43,002 nucleotides of DNA from an uncultured Lachnospiraceae bacterium (GTDB taxonomy: Bacteria > Bacillota > Clostridia > Lachnospirales > Lachnospiraceae). Both the position numbers and the translations under genes were made by a program. Position 1 is the stretch's first letter. Each line of letters begins with the position of its first letter. The stretch is from the NCBI GenBank assembly GCA_905233695.1, contig CAJODN010000013.1, positions 1 to 43,002 on the forward strand, written 5' to 3'. The notes under the pieces are model-generated. The model was given only the letters and a program-made list of their open reading frames with translations, was not told the DNA's origin and made no database searches. Positions 1 to 8,666 of the stretch are shown in pieces.

Positions 1-16
1 AAGGGAGGAGCCAATT

Positions 17-223
17 ATGGATATGCCAAGTGCATCAATGATTAACTCGAATAATGGTGTGTTACAGCAATTCGGTATTGCTATGCTTGGTAATCAGCTT
101 GACATTCAAGAACAGCAAGGCGCTAACGAAGCAGCAATGCTTGCATCTATGCCTGCACCGTCTCCTTCTTTGGAGAGCTTAGCTAATCCTAATGTTGGAC
201 AACATATCGATATCGGAGTTTAA
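17..223 (+). CDS. YjfB-family putative motility protein
   Basis: A 68-residue soluble protein. Its first half is an amphipathic helical stretch rich in Gln, Met and Ala (QQFGIAMLGNQLDIQEQQG), and it ends in NPNVGQHIDIGV. This layout, with a closing NPN-x-GQ-x-IDI tail, is what I recall for the small YjfB family, called putative motility proteins in Firmicutes. The molecular role of that family is not established. A ribosome binding site (GGGAGGAG) lies 6 nt before the ATG. The gene is cut off from its upstream context by the window edge, so its operon partners are unknown. No flagellar genes are visible in the window, although a chemotaxis receptor is. Confidence 0.72.
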   Translation: MDMPSASMINSNNGVLQQFGIAMLGNQLDIQEQQGANEAAMLASMPAPSPSLESLANPNVGQHIDIGV

Positions 224-245
224 TCCCAAGTATTTATGGTGAACT

Positions 246-376
246 ATTCAGAGCCAAGGCAATTTGCGAAAATTCTTGATGAATGCTTGCATTCAAGAGA
301 GAATTTTTTAGCAAATTTCTTTGGCGAGAATTCGCCATATGAGAAAATGCGAAGCATTTTCGAATAGGCTCTGAAT
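246..376. repeat. Multi-arm palindromic intergenic element
   Basis: This fills the gap between the convergent yjfB-like and ridA genes. A perfect 10-bp closing stem (ATTCAGAGCC at 246-255 with GGCTCTGAAT at 367-376) encloses three arms. The long arm covers 256-321 and pairs AATTTGC (261-267) with GCAAATT (311-317) and AAATTCT (270-276) with AGAATTT (300-306), tipped by a GAATG/CATTC hairpin. The second is GGCGA-gaat-TCGCC (323-336). The third is GAAAATGC-gaa-GCATTTTC (343-361). It may act as a bidirectional terminator, a structured RNA or a non-autonomous repeat. It has no strong poly-T tail, so simple intrinsic termination is not obvious. Confidence 0.7.
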
Positions 377-386
377 GGTTTCTTTT

Positions 387-758
387 TTATTTACTAACAA
401 TCGCCTCTATCTCGAGCATTACATCCTTCGGAAGTCTTGCAACTTCTACACAGCTTCTTGCAGGATATGGCTCTTCGAAATATTTAGCATACACTTCATT
501 AATCTTAGCAAAATCATCCATTTCCTTAATGAATACAGTTGTCTTTATTACCTTATCCATAGACGAACCTGACGCCTCGATAAGATTCTTAAGATTGGAA
601 AAAGCCTGCTCAGCCTGTGCTACAGAACCGTCGGGAATATTACCTGTTGCAGGGTCAACGGGAATGACACCCGATGTGTATACAACATTTCCCATATCAA
701 TTGCCTGAGAATAAGGTCCTATTGCCACAGGGGCTTTGTCTGTGCTTACTACTTTCAT
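387..758 (-). CDS. ridA: RidA family reactive intermediate deaminase
   Basis: This 123-residue protein has the full length of the RidA/YjgF/YER057c family. Members hydrolyse reactive 2-aminoacrylate and related enamine/imine products of PLP enzymes to the keto acid and ammonia, so protecting other PLP enzymes. Visible family marks are AIGPYSQAI near the start, TSG-IPVDP, and the closing PARSCVEVARLPKD followed by LEIEA, which carries the conserved Arg that binds the substrate carboxylate. It is cytosolic and forms trimers in the family. The ATG follows AAGGAGGAACAACA. It is the last gene of a same-strand run after cvfB (93-nt gap). The window contains several PLP enzymes, including an aminotransferase. 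Confidence 0.93.
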   Translation of the reverse strand: MKVVSTDKAPVAIGPYSQAIDMGNVVYTSGVIPVDPATGNIPDGSVAQAEQAFSNLKNLIEASGSSMDKVIKTTVFIKEMDDFAKINEVYAKYFEEPYPARSCVEVARLPKDVMLEIEAIVSK

Positions 759-851
759 TGTTGTTCCTCCTTAAAATGCTTAATATTCTTTCTTCTTATA
801 CTTCTCTTGTGTTCTGTTGTTCGTTGACCAATAGGCTGTCGGCTTTTTTTG

Positions 852-1691
852 CTATACTTTACGGATCTTGCCGCCGTCTAAACTGATTCGTCTTTCCTTA
901 TACAGTCTTCCCACCGCTCGCTTGAATGCATTCTTGCTAAGACCGGTCTCCCTTTTAATAACATCCGGACTCGCCTTCTCTGTAAAGGGAAGAACTCCGG
1001 CATAGCTATCTATTAATTCTAAGAGCATCTCGGCATCTTCATCCATCTGAATATATGACTTGTCCCTTATGGAAATGTCAAGCTTACCGTCGGTCTTAAC
1101 TCCTGTTACGCGAGCCGTTATCACATCTCCTATTCTGAGACTCGATGTGTCCTCATGTCGCGGAATCATAGCAGAATATTTATCATCAACTGCAACGTAT
1201 GTTCCGAATTCATGTCCGAACTCGTATACTCTTCCTTCCACTTCGTCGCCCGGTCTGTATGCACAATCTGTGCTCAGAAGATGATAGATTCCCTTCATGC
1301 TTCCGGCGAGTCTATTTGATTTATCGATGTAAAGCCGAATCAGGATTTCGTCATTCTCTTCGACACGTCCCAGCATCTCCTTATAGGGAAGGAACAAGTC
1401 CTTCTCGAGACCCCAGTCAAGGAATGCGCCAATCTTCGTAATCTCTCTTACTGTCAGGCATGCGTACTCTCCTACAGTAAGCGGGGGCATTGTGGTTGTG
1501 GAGATAAGTCTGTCTTCGGAATCCTTGTAGACGAAGACTTCTATCTCGTCACCTAACTTGGTACCCTCCGGAACCTGTTTCTTAGGGAGAAGGACTCGGT
1601 CTTCTCCGCCCTTTCTGTTGGGTGCCAGGTAGACGCCGAAGTCTACCTTCTTGACTACCGTTAACTTTTGTATCTTGCCTAGTGCTATCAT
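852..1691 (-). CDS. cvfB: CvfB/YitL-type S1-like RNA-binding protein
   Basis: A 279-residue protein with tandem S1-like OB-fold segments. The first is at about residues 1-65 (FGVYLAP), the second at 70-130 (ITKIGAFLDWGLEKDLFLPYKEM) and a third at about 145-215. A winged-helix-like tail ends in GLSKNAFKRAVGRLYKERRISLDGGKIRKV. This order and length match the CvfB (B. subtilis YitL, S. aureus virulence factor B) family, which binds RNA and affects expression after transcription. A weak AGGA lies about 9 nt before the ATG. It follows the thioesterase gene by 94 nt and precedes ridA. The exact cellular target is unknown. Confidence 0.88.
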   Translation of the reverse strand: MIALGKIQKLTVVKKVDFGVYLAPNRKGGEDRVLLPKKQVPEGTKLGDEIEVFVYKDSEDRLISTTTMPPLTVGEYACLTVREITKIGAFLDWGLEKDLFLPYKEMLGRVEENDEILIRLYIDKSNRLAGSMKGIYHLLSTDCAYRPGDEVEGRVYEFGHEFGTYVAVDDKYSAMIPRHEDTSSLRIGDVITARVTGVKTDGKLDISIRDKSYIQMDEDAEMLLELIDSYAGVLPFTEKASPDVIKRETGLSKNAFKRAVGRLYKERRISLDGGKIRKV

Positions 1692-1785
1692 GTGATTTTG
1701 TCCTATTGATGTATAGTACTGTCAGAATGTGTCGTACGGTATATGTGGGTCTGGCGGGGAAGGTTCCTATAATAAGCTCTGTATC

Positions 1786-2535
1786 CTATTCTATTCCTTC
1801 TATTTTGTCAAGGTCCTCATACATTTCCACTATTGCAAACACAGTATCGTCGTTATACAGAACTCCCTGCATACCATTATCAATATCAGCAGTAGTAACC
1901 TTAACAACGTCACCCTTGTATGCCACCTGCTTATAGCTTGCCCTAATGTACGATATGTCGAAATCGTCATCGAGACATTCTGCCACCGCCTCAATATACC
2001 TTGAATTATTCATGTGATGATTGGTGTCGATATGCATCTGTCTTACGGTAAATGTGTAATCGCATTCACCGGTTTCCTGCTTCTTTTCCAACTCATCGCA
2101 TTTCGGGATCTTACGAGGGAGCCACTTCCTCTTAACTTCACTGGGTGTTGTGAATCCCTCTGCCATATCCTCCGGCACATTTACCGGCTTAAGAGTCTTA
2201 AGGTTCATAAGAATCCACATAGAGTCAGCTTCGACGTAGCGCTCACCGTTCGGCGACTCAATTGTGAAGTTACGATAGCCTATCATTCCTCTGAAGCGAT
2301 ATGCCCACGTCTTAATTACAACATCTTCTCCCACCTTGGGACGATTGTTAATTCTAATCTGCCACTCCGTTATATACCAACCGAGATCCTCCCTGTTAAG
2401 CCTGTCCAGGTCATAATCGATATAGATAGAATCAAACATGGCGCAGTCAGCCATATATCTCATAATTGCGGACAGAGATAAGAATCCCTCTTCATTAACT
2501 TCGCTGTATCTTACTCTTGATGTAAATTGATACAT
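1786..2535 (-). CDS. Acyl-ACP thioesterase (two hot-dog domains)
   Basis: Starting at the Met of MYQFTSRVRYSEVNEEG gives 249 residues, the usual size of bacterial acyl-[ACP] thioesterases (PF01643 family). They release fatty acids from acyl-carrier protein in the cytosol. The first hot-dog domain has LGWYITEWQIRI-RP-GE and WAYRFRGMIGYRNF. The second has MHIDTNHHMNNSRYIEAV, the D-x-N-x-H-x-N segment thought to be catalytic. The reading frame stays open far upstream, but that part would translate the tRNA-Gln gene, and GGGAG 8 nt before this ATG decides the start. The tRNA terminator lies just upstream, and a likely promoter sits between the terminator and the gene. Confidence 0.9.
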   Translation of the reverse strand: MYQFTSRVRYSEVNEEGFLSLSAIMRYMADCAMFDSIYIDYDLDRLNREDLGWYITEWQIRINNRPKVGEDVVIKTWAYRFRGMIGYRNFTIESPNGERYVEADSMWILMNLKTLKPVNVPEDMAEGFTTPSEVKRKWLPRKIPKCDELEKKQETGECDYTFTVRQMHIDTNHHMNNSRYIEAVAECLDDDFDISYIRASYKQVAYKGDVVKVTTADIDNGMQGVLYNDDTVFAIVEMYEDLDKIEGIE

Positions 2536-2562
2536 GATTTTTCTCCCGTATAAACTTTTAGT

Positions 2563-2591
2563 ATAATAAGAATTGTAACACAAACAGACAA
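2563..2591 (-). promoter_or_regulatory. Predicted promoter of the thioesterase gene
   Basis: On the minus strand TTGTCT (2586-2591) and TATTAT (2563-2568) are separated by 17 nt, just after the tRNA-Gln terminator and about 28 nt before the thioesterase start. The match to consensus is partial. Confidence 0.4.
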
Positions 2592-2621
2592 AATAAAAAA
2601 GGCAACCTATAAAAGATTGCC
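2591..2621 (-). terminator. Intrinsic terminator of tRNA-Gln
   Basis: On the minus strand GGCAATC pairs with GGTTGCC (one G-U) around a TTTTATA loop, followed by TTTTTTATTTT. It lies 3 nt after the mature 3' end of the tRNA. Confidence 0.85.
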
Positions 2622-2624
2622 TTA

Positions 2625-2696
2625 CTGGCCCACAAGGATTCGAACCTTGAAATGACGGAGTCAGAGTCCGTTGCCTTACCATTTGGCGATGGGCCA
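2625..2696 (-). tRNA. tRNA-Gln (anticodon CTG)
   Basis: A 72-nt cloverleaf on the minus strand. The 7-bp acceptor stem is TGGCCCA/TGGGCCA with discriminator G. The D-arm region is followed by anticodon stem ACGGA/TCCGT with loop CTCTGAC, giving anticodon CTG for the glutamine codon CAG. The T-arm is CAAGG-TTCGAAT-CCTTG. The 3' CCA is not encoded, since TAA follows the discriminator base, so it must be added after transcription. It has its own consensus promoter and terminator. Confidence 0.96.
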
Positions 2697-2714
2697 ATAT
2701 CAAACGCAAGTGTT

Positions 2715-2744
2715 ATTATACACATAATATGCGCTCAATGTCAA
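2715..2744 (-). promoter_or_regulatory. Consensus promoter of tRNA-Gln
   Basis: On the minus strand a perfect TTGACA (2739-2744) and a perfect TATAAT (2715-2720) are 18 nt apart. The expected start is near 2708, about 12 nt before the tRNA. The -35 box lies about 18 nt after the glpK stop codon. Confidence 0.88.
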
Positions 2745-2761
2745 TATATAATGGGAAAATC

Positions 2762-4285
2762 CTACTCATCCTCATCCTTAGCCCAGAAAAATGCATATCT
2801 TACAGCCTTGTTCCAGCCTTTGTAAAGCTTATCGCGATATTCAATATCCATCTCCGGCGCGAATTCGCCCCCTTCTTCCTTAAGAGCTTTTATCTCATCG
2901 ATACTCTCCCAGAAACCTGTGGCAAGCCCCGCAAGGTATGCGGCACCCATGGCTGTTGCTTCAACATTTTCAGGTCTCCTAACCTTCTTACGAAGCATAT
3001 CTGACTGGAACTGCATAAGGAAATCATTACTGCTGGCACCACCGTCCACATAGATATGTGTAAGGTCAAGTCCGGAATCTTCCTTCATTGCACGTGTTAC
3101 ATCAAGCACCTGATATGCGATTGACTCGAGCGTCGCTCTTATAATGTGACTCTTCGTCGTTCCTCTCGTAATTCCGACAATTGTACCTCTTGCATACTGA
3201 TCCCAATGAGGCGCGCCAAGTCCCGTAAACGCAGGCACAACATAACAGCCTCCCGTATCAGGTGATTTCGTTGCAAGATACTCTGAATCAAATGAATCGT
3301 CTATCAAATGCACGCTGTCCCTAAGCCACTGAATAGCGGCTCCCGCAACGAAGATAGAGCCCTCAAGGGCATAAGTAACCTTACCGTCAAGTCCCCAAGC
3401 AATTGTGGTTACAAGTCCGTTATCGGAACTTACAATTCTCTCGTCCGTATTCATAAGGATGAAGCAACCGGTTCCATATGTAATCTTGGCGTCCCCTTCT
3501 CCGAAACACTGTTGTCCGAAGAGCGACGCCTGCTGGTCACCTATTACAGATGCGATGGGAATTCTCTCCCCGGCAGAAATCTGAGTAAATTCAAGATATC
3601 CGTAAATTTCCGAACTAGGCTTAACTTCCGGCATCATAGAACGTGGAATGTTGAGTTCGCCCATGATATCGTCATCCCAGTCAAGTGTATTAATGTTAAA
3701 AAGCATTGTACGACTGGCGTTGGAATAGTCTGTTATATGAGCTTTTCCTTCTGTAAGATTGTATACAATCCATGTATCAACCGTTCCGAAGAGAAGGTTA
3801 CCTTTTTCTGCCTCCTCTCTTGCGCCTTCAACATTGTCAAGTATCCACTTTATCTTAGTAGCACTAAAGTACGCATCCGGACGAAGACCTGTCTTCTTTC
3901 TTATGGGTTCCGTAAGACCTTTCTTAACAAGCTCGTCCGCCATATCGGATGTACGGCGACATTGCCATACGATAGCATTGTATACAGGTTCTCCCGTCTC
4001 TTTATTCCATACAATCGTGGTCTCACGTTGGTTAGCGATACCGATTGCGGCTAAGTCACCGGGCTTCGCTTTAATCCTCGTAAGCGCTTCCATAGTAACA
4101 CCGAGAAGTGCGGAAAGCATTTCCTGGGGATCCTGTTCAACCCATCCCGGATTCGGATAGAATTGCAACGTCTCCTTCTGCGCCATAGAACGAACCTTAC
4201 CGCTGTGGTCATATAGAATCGCCCTTACGCTGGTGGTTCCGGCGTCAAGTACCAGTATGTATTTCTTCTTAGATGTGTTAGCCAT
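2762..4285 (-). CDS. glpK: Glycerol kinase
   Basis: A 507-residue FGGY-family kinase that converts glycerol and ATP to glycerol 3-phosphate in the cytosol. The N-terminal phosphate motif [16 protein letters not shown] (residues 11-26) is followed by [11 protein letters not shown] and [18 protein letters not shown], hallmarks of GlpK rather than xylulose or gluconate kinases. The second domain has [51 protein letters not shown] and [13 protein letters not shown]. It is the last gene of a likely operon (hydrolase-hom-PGM-like-glpK), 53 nt after the PGM-like gene. No glycerol facilitator or glpD is next to it. AGAGGTG provides the binding site. Confidence 0.96.
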   Translation of the reverse strand: MANTSKKKYILVLDAGTTSVRAILYDHSGKVRSMAQKETLQFYPNPGWVEQDPQEMLSALLGVTMEALTRIKAKPGDLAAIGIANQRETTIVWNKETGEPVYNAIVWQCRRTSDMADELVKKGLTEPIRKKTGLRPDAYFSATKIKWILDNVEGAREEAEKGNLLFGTVDTWIVYNLTEGKAHITDYSNASRTMLFNINTLDWDDDIMGELNIPRSMMPEVKPSSEIYGYLEFTQISAGERIPIASVIGDQQASLFGQQCFGEGDAKITYGTGCFILMNTDERIVSSDNGLVTTIAWGLDGKVTYALEGSIFVAGAAIQWLRDSVHLIDDSFDSEYLATKSPDTGGCYVVPAFTGLGAPHWDQYARGTIVGITRGTTKSHIIRATLESIAYQVLDVTRAMKEDSGLDLTHIYVDGGASSNDFLMQFQSDMLRKKVRRPENVEATAMGAAYLAGLATGFWESIDEIKALKEEGGEFAPEMDIEYRDKLYKGWNKAVRYAFFWAKDEDE

Positions 4286-4338
4286 AGTTTGTCACCTCTT
4301 TTAAGCAAATTATTGAGGAAGACGCAGTAGATAGGAAT

Positions 4339-5544
4339 TTAGACGAGTAATTTATCTATAAGGCAGTATCCGTCTTCAACGAACACTCCCTTAGACTCCG
4401 CATTTTTCTCGGAATATGGTAAATGCGGATCCTCCCCTAAAGTCTTGGTACTGTCATAAAGCATATACGGAATCGGTTCGTCCGTATGAGTTCTTATCTC
4501 AATGGGAGTGGGATGATCCGGCATAATAAGCATTCTTATATCTTCACCGGCACCGATCACTCCTTCATATATGGGCTTAATTATTCTTTCATCCAGATAT
4601 TCGACAGACTTAACCTTTCGTTCAACCGAGCCTTGATGTCCCATTTCATCGGGGGCTTCCACGTGAACATATACGAAGTCCGTTCCGTCATTTATAAGAG
4701 TGTCGACTGCTGCCTTAGCCTTGCCTTCATAATTGGTATTAAGACCTCCGTTGGCACCGTCAACAAGTATTACCTTCATCTCACAACCCACGGCGATTCC
4801 CTTAAGAAGGTCTACCGCAGATATCATTGCGCCTTTTCTTTTCGTCTTTCCTTCAAATGATGTAAGTGCCGGCTTCGTTCCCGCGCCCCAGAACCAAAGT
4901 GAATTGGCAGGGTTAAGACCCTTCTTCTTACGCTCTATGTTGATAGGATGATTGACAAGTATATCGTAGCTTCGAACCATCATATCGCGAAGAACGGGAT
5001 CTTCCGGAAGCTTATCTCCCACAACCTGCCCAAGCACATCGTGGGGTTGTACGAGAGGCATAACATTTCCGTTATCAATAATAAGAAGATGTCTGTAGCT
5101 TGTACCCACATAGAACTTGTATCCGTCTCTCTCCAGCTCCTTCTTAACAGCGTCAAGAAGGACAGCCGAATCCTCAGTCGCTATCTCGGACGAACTGTGA
5201 TCAATTATCTTCCTGTCTTCATATCTATCCTCATCCTCAGTAAGCGTCACGATGTTACAACGAAGGGCAACATCGGTATCCTTCATATCTACACCTATAC
5301 TTAGAGCCTCAAGCGGACTTCTTCCCGAATAATACTTCTTGGGATTATAACCGAGAACCGACAGGTTAGCCGTATCGGATCCGGGACTCATTCCCTTCGG
5401 AACGGTACGAACCATTCCAATCTCGGCAGTCTCACTTAACTTATCCATCATAGGAGTGTTGGCAGTCTCAAGAACAGTCTTACCGCCAAGTTCTTCTATC
5501 GGCCAGTCTGCCATTCCGTCTCCAAGTACTACAACATATTTCAT
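4339..5544 (-). CDS. ApgM-type phosphoglycerate mutase family protein, proposed homoserine kinase
   Basis: A 401-residue member of the archaeal-type cofactor-independent phosphoglycerate mutase group in the alkaline phosphatase superfamily. It shows VVLGDGMADWP (first metal Asp), GMSPGSDTANLSVLGYNP (catalytic Ser region), YYSGRSPLEA, DFVYVHVEAPDEMGHQG and LIMPDHPTP. A clostridial subgroup of this family is encoded beside homoserine dehydrogenase and has been proposed to be an alternative homoserine kinase. Here the ATG lies 1 nt after the hom stop codon, implying translational coupling, and no classical GHMP thrB is visible. I infer homoserine phosphorylation; glycolytic mutase activity is the alternative. 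Confidence 0.85.
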   Translation of the reverse strand: MKYVVVLGDGMADWPIEELGGKTVLETANTPMMDKLSETAEIGMVRTVPKGMSPGSDTANLSVLGYNPKKYYSGRSPLEALSIGVDMKDTDVALRCNIVTLTEDEDRYEDRKIIDHSSSEIATEDSAVLLDAVKKELERDGYKFYVGTSYRHLLIIDNGNVMPLVQPHDVLGQVVGDKLPEDPVLRDMMVRSYDILVNHPINIERKKKGLNPANSLWFWGAGTKPALTSFEGKTKRKGAMISAVDLLKGIAVGCEMKVILVDGANGGLNTNYEGKAKAAVDTLINDGTDFVYVHVEAPDEMGHQGSVERKVKSVEYLDERIIKPIYEGVIGAGEDIRMLIMPDHPTPIEIRTHTDEPIPYMLYDSTKTLGEDPHLPYSEKNAESKGVFVEDGYCLIDKLLV

Positions 5545-5545
5545 C

Positions 5546-6739
5546 TTATTTCACCCTTATCATCTTAACTACATCGAGAGATGCGGCCTTAGCTTCGTAG
5601 TCGGCTTCCGTCATAACATTTGACACAAAACCAATCTCTCCGTCTACAACGCCTTCCACGAACTCTGCATCCCTGAAGACTGACTTAACTTCATCCCTAG
5701 AAGACTTGGTTCTTACGAAGAATCTACTCTCGATAACGGAAGGATCTGCAAGTACCTTCTTCTCCGGCCTCCACTCGAGATGTATGTTCATATCCTTATG
5801 CTTAGCCATCTCAACAATGTCTCCAACAACAGCTGACGCCGTAGGAAGAGAACCTGCGCCTGAGCCATAGAACATCGCGTCCCCAAGCATATTCCCACGA
5901 ACAAATATTGCGTTAAATACATCATCTACCGAGTAAAGCGGATGCTCCGGCGGAAGGAGGTATGGCGCAACTCTTGCAACATAAGTATCACCTGTTGCAG
6001 TGGAAGTGGCAAGAAGCTTAATCTTTCTTCCCAAAATGCTTGAGTACTTAATATCAGTAGCCGTAATGTGGCTTATTCCTTCAGTCGGAATATCTGTATA
6101 TTCAACCTGCTGACAGCATACAAGCGATGTAAGGATTGCAATCTTTCTCTGTGCGTCGTGGCCTTCAATATCGGCTGTGGGATCCTTCTCGGCAAATCCT
6201 AAGTCCTGTGCTTCCTTAAGAACAACGTCGAAGTCACTTCCGTCCTCAGTCATCTTAGTCATAATATAGTTAGTTGTTCCGTTGACAATTCCTGATATCT
6301 CCTCGATAACATCACCTGTCATACATTCAAGGATCGGTCTTATAATCGGAATTCCTCCACCCACGGATGCTTCGAAGAGGAAATTGACGTTATTGTCTCT
6401 CGCCGTCTTAATAAGGTCGGCACCCTTGTCGGCAACAAGCGCCTTATTACTTGTTGTAACGTGCTTACCATGCTCAAGCATTGCCTTTACAAATGTGTAA
6501 GCAGGCTCAACACCGCCCATTGTCTCCACAACGATATCGACATCAGGATCGTTGGCAATTGTGTTGTAGTCATTAACTACAAGCTTCTCCCAAGGCTCTC
6601 CCGGGAATTCTCTTCTGTCGAGGACATACTTAACCTCAAGCTTCTCGCCAACTCTCTTCGCAATCACATCTTCATTAGTTGTAAGTACCTTATACACTCC
6701 TGAACCGATTGTTCCGAATCCCATTATTGCTACGTTCAT
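5546..6739 (-). CDS. hom: Homoserine dehydrogenase
   Basis: A 397-residue enzyme that reduces aspartate semialdehyde to homoserine for threonine and methionine synthesis. The Rossmann motif is GFGTIGSGVYKVL (residues 7-19), followed by VVETMGGVEPAYTFVKAMLEHGKHVTTSNKAL. The catalytic domain has ISGIVNGTTNYIMTKM, DLGFAEKDPTADIEGHDAQRK and GSGAGSLPTASAVVGDI. The tail from about residue 330 (ESRFFVRTKSSRDEV...) is a short ACT-like region, shorter than in roughly 430-residue homologues, so feedback control by threonine may differ. An AAGGAG site precedes the ATG. It lies 24 nt after the hydrolase and 1 nt before the PGM-like gene. Confidence 0.95.
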   Translation of the reverse strand: MNVAIMGFGTIGSGVYKVLTTNEDVIAKRVGEKLEVKYVLDRREFPGEPWEKLVVNDYNTIANDPDVDIVVETMGGVEPAYTFVKAMLEHGKHVTTSNKALVADKGADLIKTARDNNVNFLFEASVGGGIPIIRPILECMTGDVIEEISGIVNGTTNYIMTKMTEDGSDFDVVLKEAQDLGFAEKDPTADIEGHDAQRKIAILTSLVCCQQVEYTDIPTEGISHITATDIKYSSILGRKIKLLATSTATGDTYVARVAPYLLPPEHPLYSVDDVFNAIFVRGNMLGDAMFYGSGAGSLPTASAVVGDIVEMAKHKDMNIHLEWRPEKKVLADPSVIESRFFVRTKSSRDEVKSVFRDAEFVEGVVDGEIGFVSNVMTEADYEAKAASLDVVKMIRVK

Positions 6740-6763
6740 ATCTTTTCTCCTTTTACTCTTTAT

Positions 6764-7789
6764 TTACTTATATACTTTACTCAAGAACTCTACTACCATC
6801 TTCTCATAGCCCTTCGGGTCGGAATCGATTGAGAGTCCATGTCCCGCGCCGGGGAATTCATGATATTCGCTGTATCCTGTGTACGCATCATGCATTCGTT
6901 TACTGTTAACCGGGAATATGAAATCATCTCCTCCGCCGTGTGCAAAACAGATAGGAATCTTACTGTCATTAAAGCATTCTATCGGCGTTGATTTATTATA
7001 ATTATATCCGAAGAACAATCCGGATATGACGCCACCAAGTCTTCCCACAAATACCGGCAAATGGAACTTATGCTTTACTGCGTTATCAATAACATTTCTA
7101 AGATCCGCATATCCGCAATCGGCAAGTACGAAGTCCAGCTTCGGCTCATACTGAAGAGCCGTAATGGAAAGCCCCGTTCCCATTGATTCACCGGCGCAAC
7201 CGAGAGCGATATCCTTACCGAACCTTTCCCTTGTATCTTCAATAACCCTAAGAAGATCCTTCGACTCATCGCGACCGAATGTTGTAAAGCCTTTGCCGTT
7301 CTCGCCATGACCTCTGTCGTCATATACAACACAGTTATAACCGTTCTTCCGAAATACCGATGCGTACTTCATAGAGCCGTGTCTGTTATATGTATAGCCG
7401 TGACTTATAATTACGAACTTCTGACCGTTACAATTGTCTTCGCCTTCAGCCTTCCTGTACTGCTCCGGCGCTTTGCTTCCTTCTGACAAATGTGACTTCG
7501 GATTATTGTAGTCATAATCATCAATTCTTCCATAATCATCCATATTATCATAGGCAGGCAGAAAGGATGCATAAAGCGTGTATCCGTCCCACGACTCAAT
7601 GGAATATACAGACGACGGATTCATATCAAGACCTTGCATGAATTCTTTACTCATCTCATGCTTCCAGCCCTCACCCATGGGTGTTGACTTGGGATGCGTC
7701 GTGCCGTAAGCCAAGAATATGACCATTCCGAAGAAAGCGACAACAAGCACCGCCAGTATTATTATCAAAACTATAATCCATGTACTCAT
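6764..7789 (-). CDS. Membrane-anchored alpha/beta hydrolase
   Basis: A 341-residue protein with one N-terminal hydrophobic segment (about residues 4-28), which suggests a signal anchor with the catalytic domain outside the cell. The alpha/beta hydrolase fold is supported by VIISHGYTYNRHGSMKYASVF (oxyanion HG), YDDRGHGENGK, nucleophile elbow GESMG with Ser202, Asp in HGGGDDFIFPV and His in FPGAGHGLSID. Substrate unknown; esterases and peptidases share this fold. It is the first gene of a probable operon with hom, the PGM-like gene and glpK (24 nt before hom). A TTGCAA-17-TAAAAT promoter lies upstream. Confidence 0.85.
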   Translation of the reverse strand: MSTWIIVLIIILAVLVVAFFGMVIFLAYGTTHPKSTPMGEGWKHEMSKEFMQGLDMNPSSVYSIESWDGYTLYASFLPAYDNMDDYGRIDDYDYNNPKSHLSEGSKAPEQYRKAEGEDNCNGQKFVIISHGYTYNRHGSMKYASVFRKNGYNCVVYDDRGHGENGKGFTTFGRDESKDLLRVIEDTRERFGKDIALGCAGESMGTGLSITALQYEPKLDFVLADCGYADLRNVIDNAVKHKFHLPVFVGRLGGVISGLFFGYNYNKSTPIECFNDSKIPICFAHGGGDDFIFPVNSKRMHDAYTGYSEYHEFPGAGHGLSIDSDPKGYEKMVVEFLSKVYK

Positions 7790-7840
7790 ATAGAATCTCC
7801 TTATAAAATATATCCAAAGATTCGAAAGTTTAATACTACT

Positions 7841-7869
7841 ATTTTACTTGTTTACACGGTACTTTGCAA
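7841..7869 (-). promoter_or_regulatory. Predicted promoter of hydrolase-hom-PGM-glpK
   Basis: On the minus strand TTGCAA (7864-7869) and TAAAAT (7841-7846) are 17 nt apart, about 50 nt before the hydrolase ATG. Confidence 0.55.
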
Positions 7870-7921
7870 CTTTTTTTGATTGGTGTAATCGCTGCCGTCA
7901 TAAATTTTATGGAAATCATTG

Positions 7922-7950
7922 TGGAAATCTGATTAAAAAAATAATATAAT
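7922..7950 (+). promoter_or_regulatory. Predicted promoter of the plus-strand TPR-like gene
   Basis: TGGAAA (7922-7927) and a perfect TATAAT (7945-7950) are 17 nt apart. The ATG at 7988 follows an AAGGAGGAG site. It is divergent from the hydrolase promoter in the same 198-nt gap. Confidence 0.6.
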
Positions 7951-7987
7951 CGTAAGTATAGGTAATAAGATTAAGGAGGAGTGATTA

Positions 7988-8653
7988 ATGGATAAGAATT
8001 TACAATCTAAAAAATGGGGTGAAGCAGTTGACAAAATGCAGAAGGCACATCTCAGCTTACTTAATCCTGACAGCACCAATCCTGCTGACTGGAAGGACGC
8101 ATTTGACACACTTGTTAAGGCCATTAAGGAAGAGAGAAGTTATGATCCCGCATTTTCACCGGAGCTTAAGAACTTAGATGAGGCAACGGGTAACCAATAT
8201 GGCTTCAAGGACATCTTGGAAGAATACTTTGATTTCTTGGAAGAGAAGGGCGACTGGGATGATGTAATAACATCTTCGGAAGAGATTATTTCTTTATTCA
8301 AGTGGGAAGAATCACTTCCTTCAGAGTATATGTTCCGTAAGGGAAATGCTCTTGAGAAATCAGGTCGCGTAGATGAGGCTGAAGCCTTCGGCGATTATTG
8401 GCTCAAGAATTATCCTCAGGATCTCTATGCCGCAGCTTCTAATGTATTCATCAAGACTGAGGTTGATAAGATAGATGAAGCGAAGAGAATAATAGATACT
8501 TACCTTAGAGATGACCTTAAGTGCGACAAGGATACAGACTCATTCTTCATGGCAGCTTATCGTCTCTTCGAGCTTACGGACGATATTAACGCTAAGCAGA
8601 GAATCGAGAAGAAGATGACTGAGTATAGGGAAATGATAGAGAATAAGAAGTAA
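7988..8653 (+). CDS. Hypothetical TPR-like helical protein
   Basis: A 221-residue, strongly acidic, all-helical looking protein with no signal peptide or membrane segment, so probably cytosolic. Segments such as LFKWEESLPSEYMFRKGNALEKSGRVDEAEAFGDYWLKNYP and DLYAAASNVFIKTEVDKIDEAKRIIDTYL have the A/G spacing and DEA turns of tetratricopeptide repeats, which usually serve as protein-binding scaffolds. No catalytic motif is visible and I do not recognise a named family. It is a single gene with its own promoter, a strong AAGGAGGAG site and a palindromic terminator, between divergent and convergent neighbours. Confidence 0.75.
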   Translation: MDKNLQSKKWGEAVDKMQKAHLSLLNPDSTNPADWKDAFDTLVKAIKEERSYDPAFSPELKNLDEATGNQYGFKDILEEYFDFLEEKGDWDDVITSSEEIISLFKWEESLPSEYMFRKGNALEKSGRVDEAEAFGDYWLKNYPQDLYAAASNVFIKTEVDKIDEAKRIIDTYLRDDLKCDKDTDSFFMAAYRLFELTDDINAKQRIEKKMTEYREMIENKK

Positions 8654-8666
8654 ATCAAGACTTTAA

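Noticed and set aside
2536-2709. N-terminal extension of the thioesterase frame by 58 codons
   Set aside because: It would translate the tRNA-Gln gene and its terminator. The inner ATG has its own binding site.
3308-4054. Long open frame opposite glpK (248 codons)
   Set aside because: It is the antisense shadow of a well-conserved glycerol kinase gene. It has no binding site and no recognisable protein features.
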